From: a virus
Direction: 5' to 3' (one strand)
IMG/VR virus record: IMGVR_UViG_3300036814_000106
Span: 1-26,922 of that record
DNA length: 26,922 nucleotides
Below are positions 21,873 through 26,922 of the stretch, piece by piece. The position numbers and the translations under genes are program-made. The notes beneath the pieces were generated by a model, which was not told the DNA's origin, made no database searches, and saw only the letters and a list, made by a program, of their open reading frames with translations. Every line of letters starts with the position of its first letter. The first letter of the stretch is position 1.

Positions 21873-22570
21873 TAAAACAAATCGTCAGCATCAGTGCTAG
21901 AAGCAGTAGACACACCAGCCATTGCTGGAGCTTGCGTAGTCTGCCCACCATAGCGAGACTTAAAGTACTCTTTAATCGTAGGCAAGTCTGCAATCTTCGC
22001 CTCTTCATCACTAGGAATTTCTTCTTGTCGAGCAGTAGCCGCTAGTTGGTAAGACGTATCAAACATCCCAGTGCCAGTACGCTTAATTCGCATAACACCC
22101 TTATTTAGACCACTCCAATCATTGTAAATATCAACGAGTTGGTTCCAAATATAATCACTACGCCCAAAGGTTAGGGAGATAATACGGAAATCATGTATGC
22201 TTTCCTTGTAAACCTTCTTACCACCTGGGCCTTGCACAACTTCCCAATCATCATTGCGCCGTTCAGTATGAATAATTTCATGGACATATGCCCAAAAAGC
22301 AAACTTATGAGAAGGGCGTTGATTATCCGGTACCTCACTCTTATCTACATCAGCATCATCTAGTAGATTTACCCAACGACTTCCAGAATTGTAGGTGTAC
22401 ATGTACAAATCATCGAGGTTAGTATCGCCTTCTTCCCCTGTTGCTACTGAAGATAGGAATGCTTGGTCACCATCCCTAAACCAGATTTCTCTCCCTGGAA
22501 CCCCATTACTTCCACCTTGACCCTGAGTCCTAGTTTCCCGTGCTTCTTGAATTCTTCCTATTCCACTCAT
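21872..22570 (-). CDS. Putative single-stranded DNA-binding protein
   Basis: This 232-residue protein lies between the primase and polymerase genes. It has a mixed beta core with aromatic residues ('HKFAFWAYVHEIIHTERR', 'RIISLTFGRSDYIWNQL', 'MRIKRTGTGMFDTSYQL'), then a low-complexity linker (about 205-225) ending in acidic 'DADDLF'. An acidic tail after a flexible linker is the hallmark of phage and bacterial SSBs (gp32/gp2.5/SSB), where it recruits polymerase and helicase. AAGGAG lies about 8 bases before ATG. No sequence motif proves the OB fold, so the call rests on tail and context. Confidence 0.7.
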   Translation of the reverse strand: MSGIGRIQEARETRTQGQGGSNGVPGREIWFRDGDQAFLSSVATGEEGDTNLDDLYMYTYNSGSRWVNLLDDADVDKSEVPDNQRPSHKFAFWAYVHEIIHTERRNDDWEVVQGPGGKKVYKESIHDFRIISLTFGRSDYIWNQLVDIYNDWSGLNKGVMRIKRTGTGMFDTSYQLAATARQEEIPSDEEAKIADLPTIKEYFKSRYGGQTTQAPAMAGVSTASSTDADDLF

Positions 22571-22584
22571 ATAATTCTCCTTCC

Positions 22585-23448
22585 TTAAAAAAATGTTCTG
22601 CTATTTATAATACTTAGAAGTTCATCGCTATTTCTTACATCCTGTACATCTTTGTACTCCTTTGGCAATTTCACATAGCTTACCACAAAACTTTTGGATA
22701 AGCAACCCATAGCTTTTTGAAAACCTATTTGGCCTGCTTCATCATTATCTAAGCATAGCACCAATTCTTCGGTTTGTAAACCCAAGGTTAATGCTTCTTG
22801 AGCTTTAGACAAGGATGCCCCTAAGAGGGCTACGCTAGGGCACCCATGCTGGTCTAACCACATAGTATCTAACGTACCTTCTGTAATACAGACAAAGGGG
22901 GTTTTCTCTACCCTTAAATGTTGCCCAAACAACACCCTAGATTTCTTTAACCCCTTAGAATATAAATATTTGGGGGTCATATATTGCCTACGCCTAACCC
23001 AACCAACTAAACGAGAGATGTCATCTTTAATTGGAATGATTAAACTATTCTCACTGTCTATCCCACAACCCCATTTTTGAAGGGTGGGTTTATCAAACCC
23101 CCTATCAAATATCCATTCAGGAACATATCCTTCTTTAAACGGGAATCGTACTTCAGGCATAATACTATCATCTACTATCAATCCGTCAAACATATTCAGG
23201 TTAAAAACAGATGTGTTGATTAAGACTTTCTGTGTTGCTTCCTCATAACTAATGTCTAAGTACTTCATTAAGAAGCCATATAAGGTACCTTGCCCACAGC
23301 CTGCAAAACAAATCCATACCCCCTTCTCAATGTTTATCGAACATGAATCAACAGTATCTTCATGGAAGGGGCACTGGAGGGTAAACTGGTCTTTATCAAT
23401 AGGGACAATAATCCCTATATCTGCCAATACATTGGCCCACTCAGTCAT
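22585..23448 (-). CDS. dnaG: DnaG-type primase (CHC2 zinc finger plus TOPRIM)
   Basis: This 287-residue protein has an N-terminal zinc-binding domain C26-P-F-H29 ... C47-x3-C51 ('WICFAGCG') and a TOPRIM catalytic core with E190 ('CITEGTLDTMWL') and D234-x-D236 ('LCLDNDEAG'). It makes RNA primers on the lagging strand. It is shorter than bacterial DnaG and lacks the C-terminal helicase-binding domain, common in phages. The helicase is a separate gene directly upstream, and the primase ATG overlaps its stop (TAATG), suggesting coupled translation and stoichiometric production. Confidence 0.88.
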   Translation of the reverse strand: MTEWANVLADIGIIVPIDKDQFTLQCPFHEDTVDSCSINIEKGVWICFAGCGQGTLYGFLMKYLDISYEEATQKVLINTSVFNLNMFDGLIVDDSIMPEVRFPFKEGYVPEWIFDRGFDKPTLQKWGCGIDSENSLIIPIKDDISRLVGWVRRRQYMTPKYLYSKGLKKSRVLFGQHLRVEKTPFVCITEGTLDTMWLDQHGCPSVALLGASLSKAQEALTLGLQTEELVLCLDNDEAGQIGFQKAMGCLSKSFVVSYVKLPKEYKDVQDVRNSDELLSIINSRTFF

Positions 23449-24686
23449 TAGAAATCGTCTGGGGCTTCAGCTATAAGGCCATTATTAACTTGCCAGTCTA
23501 AGATGGCAGTATTCAAAGGCATGACTCCATCTCTATACTTCTGAAAGGCTAGGAGTCGTTTCTCACTTTCATCTTCAATCATACACATAGACATGACTAC
23601 ATCAGAAGCCCGTAACAGAGCATCCCCAAAAGCTACTTGGTCTGCCATAGGTGGCATAAACACATCCGATGCTTCTTTCGTAGCTTGTGTAGAAACAAAC
23701 ATAGCTGTGTTTGTAGATAAGCATATATTCTTCAAGCCATAAAATAACATGTGTGTCTGTTCCCACATAGCTTTAAAACTTCTACTAGAAGTAGTGATTA
23801 AATAAACGCCATCAATAACTACAAAGTCTGGTACATACTTCCGAATAAGGTTATGAATACTTTCTAAAGATATGCTAGACTCCCCCTCAATGTGGTCACA
23901 CACTAACAAAGGCACATTATCTAGATTACGTAGAAATTCCTGATAAGACTCTTCATCAATTGGATTACCATTACGTAAATCAGCATGGGAGAAGTTATAC
24001 CCCATAGCCTTACCCATGACTACATCCGTTCTCATGTTCATTTGAGCGGCAGGCATCTCAGTAGATATCAAAAGAGTTTTATGCCCACTCAATGCCGCTG
24101 TAACAGCAGCTTGGACACATACCCAAGACTTACCTACTGATGGCCTAGCAAATAGGGATACCATTTCGCCTGGAAGCCATCCAACACCTAATCTATTAAT
24201 GGAATGGAATGGGGTTGGAATCCCCATAATCCCATCACCCATTCGACGTTTCTCAGTGCGCTTTTTCCATTCATCATAACGATTTTCAGCTTGTGTATTA
24301 TAAAATAACACATCTTCATCATAAATCACCGACACATCTTGAAGCCCATGATTTATGTTCGCTAATGCATGTTTAGGATTTTCAGATAACAAATCTTTAT
24401 TATCTTGGAAGACACCGATAACTTGTCTAAACAACACTTGGTCTTGAAAGGTATCTAAAGCATACTCAAAATTTAAGTTTTGAGCTGCTGGGTTTAATGT
24501 GGGGAAATTTTCACAAAGCGTTTCAGGGCTGGGGACTTCGCCATAAGTATCATAATGAGTAGTAACAAATTTGTATGCATCTCCATGTTTAGCAAAATCT
24601 TTTCCTGAGTATTTAAATTTTCTAAAGGTTAATCGGTCAGTGAGGCCGAAAACGACACCAGATTCAATAAAATCAAAGTTCTCCAT
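23448..24686 (-). CDS. dnaB: Replicative DNA helicase, DnaB-type
   Basis: This 412-residue protein has an N-terminal helical domain and a RecA-fold ATPase: Walker A 'ARPSVGKS' (180-187), catalytic E210 in 'ISTEMP', Walker B 'FVVIDG' (288-293) and the later 'FVSTQATKE' sensor region. It unwinds DNA at the fork as a ring hexamer. At 412 residues it is close to bacterial DnaB in length, with the N-domain only weakly DnaB-like. GGAG lies 6 bases before ATG. Helicase, primase, SSB and polymerase follow in order, a self-contained phage replisome. Confidence 0.88.
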   Translation of the reverse strand: MENFDFIESGVVFGLTDRLTFRKFKYSGKDFAKHGDAYKFVTTHYDTYGEVPSPETLCENFPTLNPAAQNLNFEYALDTFQDQVLFRQVIGVFQDNKDLLSENPKHALANINHGLQDVSVIYDEDVLFYNTQAENRYDEWKKRTEKRRMGDGIMGIPTPFHSINRLGVGWLPGEMVSLFARPSVGKSWVCVQAAVTAALSGHKTLLISTEMPAAQMNMRTDVVMGKAMGYNFSHADLRNGNPIDEESYQEFLRNLDNVPLLVCDHIEGESSISLESIHNLIRKYVPDFVVIDGVYLITTSSRSFKAMWEQTHMLFYGLKNICLSTNTAMFVSTQATKEASDVFMPPMADQVAFGDALLRASDVVMSMCMIEDESEKRLLAFQKYRDGVMPLNTAILDWQVNNGLIAEAPDDF

Positions 24687-24701
24687 ATCTTCTCCAAAGT
24701 A

Positions 24702-24875
24702 TTAAACTTTAGATATAACTCTGTTGGAATCCCCATGAATATAAACATCTAAATCATGACGTTTAACATCCTGGGCTTGGGCAAGGGCTTCTTCTAAGTT
24801 AGTGAATGTGCCCCATGTTTGGATACCTTCAGTGGCTTTATCTATGCTAATAACTCTATACTCTTCCTGCGTCAT
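24702..24875 (-). CDS. Small unknown protein between sigma factor and helicase
   Basis: This 57-residue protein begins 'MTQEEYRVISIDKATEG' and has a beta-alpha-beta appearance. The ATG at 24875 has AAGGG 6 bases upstream and overlaps the sigma gene end by 20 bases. An in-frame ATG at 24926 would need a 71-base overlap with no ribosome site. No family recognised. Confidence 0.55.
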   Translation of the reverse strand: MTQEEYRVISIDKATEGIQTWGTFTNLEEALAQAQDVKRHDLDVYIHGDSNRVISKV

Positions 24876-25437
24876 TGTCAACCCTTGTTTCCGAAACATC
24901 CCCCCGCGTCGAGTTCTTTTCCTCATTTAATGCCCCCACAAGTAATTTTTCTCGTACTGTTTGCCGTATCCTATATGCTGGTTCCCCTAAGTCTTCGGTA
25001 ATTTCCTCCATAGTTAATCCCTCTAATCTTAGAGTAATGAAAGCCTTTTCTAATTCATCTAATGCACATTCTTGTAAAAATTCATTAAACTCAACATCAG
25101 TAGTAAAATCTATGGGATAAGTTAGAGCCTCTAAAATTTCCGTAGATTGCATAGGCATTGTCGAAAACACCGATTCTACATCATCCAAACTTTCAGTAGG
25201 AGGATTCAATTTCTGACTTTTAGTAATTAAAGTTCTAATAGTATTAACCATTGCAGTATGTAAATACGTGTGGAATAACACACCACGGTCTTCTTCAAAT
25301 CCTTTAGCTGCTTTTACAATTGCTAATCGAAGTTCTTGTGTTAAATCTTCTCTATCCAACCCTACAATGTACGTATTAGAAGCCATGCGTTGTACTTTCG
25401 GTTCCCATTGCTGAATCAACTCGTCATTAATCTCCAT
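24856..25437 (-). CDS. Sigma-70-family RNA polymerase sigma factor
   Basis: This 193-residue protein has a region 2-like segment (about 23-72: 'LDREDLTQELRLAIVKAAKG' then 'FHTYLHTAMVNTIRTLI') and a C-terminal region 4-like helix-turn-helix (about 127-166: 'LEGLTMEEITEDLGEPAYRI'). A variable acidic linker joins them; regions 1.1 and a full region 3 are absent, as in short alternative or phage sigma factors. It would redirect host RNA polymerase to phage promoters. AGGAG lies 6 bases before ATG. The conserved 16-base motifs at 5751 and 12059 are natural candidate targets. A TATAAT-containing sequence at 25504-25519 lies about 70 bases upstream of its own start. Confidence 0.8.
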   Translation of the reverse strand: MEINDELIQQWEPKVQRMASNTYIVGLDREDLTQELRLAIVKAAKGFEEDRGVLFHTYLHTAMVNTIRTLITKSQKLNPPTESLDDVESVFSTMPMQSTEILEALTYPIDFTTDVEFNEFLQECALDELEKAFITLRLEGLTMEEITEDLGEPAYRIRQTVREKLLVGALNEEKNSTRGDVSETRVDNDAGRV

Positions 25438-25459
25438 ACTATTCTCCTAAAAACTTCTT

Positions 25460-25831
25460 TTAACTATCTTTACGTCCTTTATAGTAACAAGGTTTGCTAC
25501 AGTATATCTTATTATACTTCCTTCTATGCCTCTGTGTCACCTCTGACCGTTTCAAATAAAAGTCTACATGACAAAAAGAACAAGTGACTTTCATACGATA
25601 ATAAGTGAAATGGCAAGAACCACTACATATATTGACGCGGGTGCCAACAGGTTCGTTACATTGTTTGCACCTATTGAATTTCTTCTTCTTAGGAACACTA
25701 GTATTTAAATCTTCCTTCCGAAGAATTTTATGGACGTATTGTTTAGATACGCCCACTTCTTTTCCTATCTCCACAGAGTTCATTAAGGGGTTCTCTGTAC
25801 GGAGTTGTATTATTTGTTCTTTACTACCCAT
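25460..25831 (-). CDS. HTH and double zinc-finger protein, putative DNA-binding regulator
   Basis: This 123-residue protein has an N-terminal helix-turn-helix (about 5-37: 'SVEIGKEVGVSKQYVHKIL'), a basic hinge, and two cysteine sets: C55-x2-C58 ... C69-x3-C73, and C84-x2-C87 ... C111-x3-C115 ('IYCSKPCYYKG'). The second set resembles zinc fingers found beside HNH-type homing endonucleases, but no HNH catalytic histidines are evident. It lies just upstream of the sigma factor and overlaps the fibre gene by 8 bases. A transcription regulator is most likely; a decayed or catalytically silent homing-type protein is an alternative. Confidence 0.6.
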   Translation of the reverse strand: MGSKEQIIQLRTENPLMNSVEIGKEVGVSKQYVHKILRKEDLNTSVPKKKKFNRCKQCNEPVGTRVNICSGSCHFTYYRMKVTCSFCHVDFYLKRSEVTQRHRRKYNKIYCSKPCYYKGRKDS

Positions 25832-26922
25832 TATTTTCTAACACTTCTATCCTAGCCTGCATTTTCTTTAACTCTGATAATAACAAGACACTAAGTAATG
25901 GGTAGTCAATAGATTTAGGCTCTTGATTTTTATCAAGGACAACTAATTCTGGTAAAATTTCATTTACTTCTTCAGCAATCATCCCAAAAGAATTTTCGCC
26001 TACTTCTGTATAAGATGTAGTTTCATCAGTTTCATCATTCCACACTTCAATGAGTTGGTCTTTAAATTTAAAGTTTCTAGGTACTAAATCATATAGCTTA
26101 GAAGTATCAATTGTAAGGTCTACAATATTTTCCTTCACCTTTCTAGTAGAACTCACTTCAGTTACTAAACCAGAAGTATTATGTACTTTTAAGTAGTTTG
26201 TACTTGATGAATTAGTGCCTAAATTTTCATGGTATACATTCGGGTCAGTTGTAAACAACCGTCCAGTACGAACTTGATATGCAGGAGAGGTAGAACTTCC
26301 ACAGTAAGGACTAGTGCCGTTAAAATAAATATTATTTACATACATTCTAGAAGTTGTTCTGGAACTAACAGCAGATTGTAGAATATTAGTACCAGTAAAA
26401 ACAGCTACATAATTGTTAGTTCCACCTGTATGACTACCATCATGTCCAGAAGCTAGTGTGTGCTGATGGCTACCTGTTGTGTGGGCCTCAGAGCTAGTAC
26501 TTGCACTTGATTCACCTGTATATGAAATGGTGATTGTGTCAGTTGACGCATTCCCTACGATACTAATCCCTGCTCCATTTGCAAAGTTTAAGGTATCATC
26601 CCCTGTAGCCGTAAGGGTATTCCCACCCGCAGTAACTAGTCTAAAAGCATTGCCAGTAAATGTCATAGAATCAGCACCCGAATTCCCAACAAGACCTATA
26701 ACACTATTAGCAGAAGTCATAACTAGGGTGTCATCCCCAACCGCATCTAAATCTGTACCGCTAACTTCAATAGTAGTGAAATGGTTACCACTACTACCAC
26801 CACCATGAGTACCATGCTCAGAAGCATTTTGGAAAGTAGCATCTCCAGAAGCCCCATTATATGTTAAGACTTGCTTACTACCAGAAGAACCACTTCCACC
26901 AGTAGGAATATGTTTATTACCA
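25824..26922 (-). CDS. Fibre/tip protein with S74-type intramolecular chaperone (5' end outside window)
   Basis: The frame is open from the right edge to the stop at 25824, about 366 visible residues; the true start lies outside. The N-terminal visible part is a Gly/Ser/Thr-rich, repetitive beta structure ('TGDDTLNFANGAGISIVGN') with His-rich linkers ('TTGSHQHTLASGHDGSHTGG'), typical of phage fibres. The last 110 residues match the peptidase S74 chaperone: 'SSTRKVKENI' (Ser cleavage site plus Lys), 'ENSFGMIAEEVNEILPELV' and a final trimeric helix 'LLSELKKMQARIEVLE'. Such domains guide trimer folding and then cleave themselves off. The internal ATG at 26720 is not the start, since the reading frame continues upstream without a stop. 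Confidence 0.85.
   Translation of the reverse strand, partial: GNKHIPTGGSGSSGSKQVLTYNGASGDATFQNASEHGTHGGGSSGNHFTTIEVSGTDLDAVGDDTLVMTSANSVIGLVGNSGADSMTFTGNAFRLVTAGGNTLTATGDDTLNFANGAGISIVGNASTDTITISYTGESSASTSSEAHTTGSHQHTLASGHDGSHTGGTNNYVAVFTGTNILQSAVSSRTTSRMYVNNIYFNGTSPYCGSSTSPAYQVRTGRLFTTDPNVYHENLGTNSSSTNYLKVHNTSGLVTEVSSTRKVKENIVDLTIDTSKLYDLVPRNFKFKDQLIEVWNDETDETTSYTEVGENSFGMIAEEVNEILPELVVLDKNQEPKSIDYPLLSVLLLSELKKMQARIEVLENNG

Noticed and set aside
22571-22584. Short A-run after the SSB region resembling a terminator tract
   Set aside because: It encodes the upstream Shine-Dalgarno for the SSB gene, and the T-run side belongs to the primase C-terminus; no hairpin precedes it.
1-26922. tRNA genes, attachment sites, integrase or lysogeny repressor
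   Set aside because: Intergenic space totals only a few hundred bases and no cloverleaf or CCA-type end is seen. No integrase-like gene occurs in the window, so lifestyle is left open.

Overview
The window is a contiguous piece of a tailed double-stranded DNA phage (Caudoviricetes) genome, probably from an uncultured phage of a bacterium. Every gene I can support lies on the minus strand, so the module is transcribed from right to left. Genes overlap by a few bases or are separated by a few bases, there are no tRNA genes, and no host genes are visible. The DNA is AT-leaning by eye and the standard bacterial code fits throughout. Host and virion morphology cannot be set from this window, because no clear tail-tube, tape-measure or lysis-enzyme gene is present. 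Both ends cut through genes: a fibre-type protein at the right edge and a prohead-protease-type protein at the left edge.

In transcription order, the right end (about 26922-24700) holds the C-terminal part of a fibre/tip protein with an S74-type self-cleaving chaperone, an HTH plus zinc-finger protein, a sigma-70-like factor and a small unknown protein. Next comes a replication module (24686-19893): DnaB-type helicase, DnaG-type primase, a putative single-strand DNA-binding protein with an acidic tail, and a family A DNA polymerase with proofreading domain. A recombination/nuclease module follows (19882-16614): two small unknowns, a RecA-like recombinase, a small Vsr/DUF559-like endonuclease, a Cas4-like Fe-S nuclease, an unknown helical protein and a RuvC-like resolvase.

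The packaging and head module runs from 16617 to 1: a four-cysteine protein, a putative small terminase, the large terminase, an adenosylcobalamin-dependent (class II) ribonucleotide reductase inserted between terminase and portal, a small coiled-coil protein, the portal, a large low-complexity protein, a zinc-ribbon protein, an HTH-metallophosphoesterase, three small proteins, a putative scaffold, the major capsid protein, a likely decoration protein, a small coiled-coil membrane protein, a jelly-roll type virion protein and finally the prohead-protease-type protein with a large C-terminal extension.

The regulatory picture is unusually readable. The two real intergenic gaps on the late side (5666-5805 and 12035-12089) each carry a nearly identical 16-base -10-like motif (TAGTATAATATAATAG and TAGTATAATATATTAG), one ahead of the portal operon and one ahead of the scaffold/capsid genes. 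With the phage-encoded sigma factor, these are good candidates for phage late promoters. A strong intrinsic terminator sits directly after the capsid gene.

The points I rate most worth a second look are a HiPIP-like cysteine pattern C-terminal to the prohead protease domain, the matched late-promoter motifs, a long out-of-frame overlap between the zinc-ribbon gene and the phosphoesterase, and the number of metal-binding cysteine clusters in packaging and head proteins.
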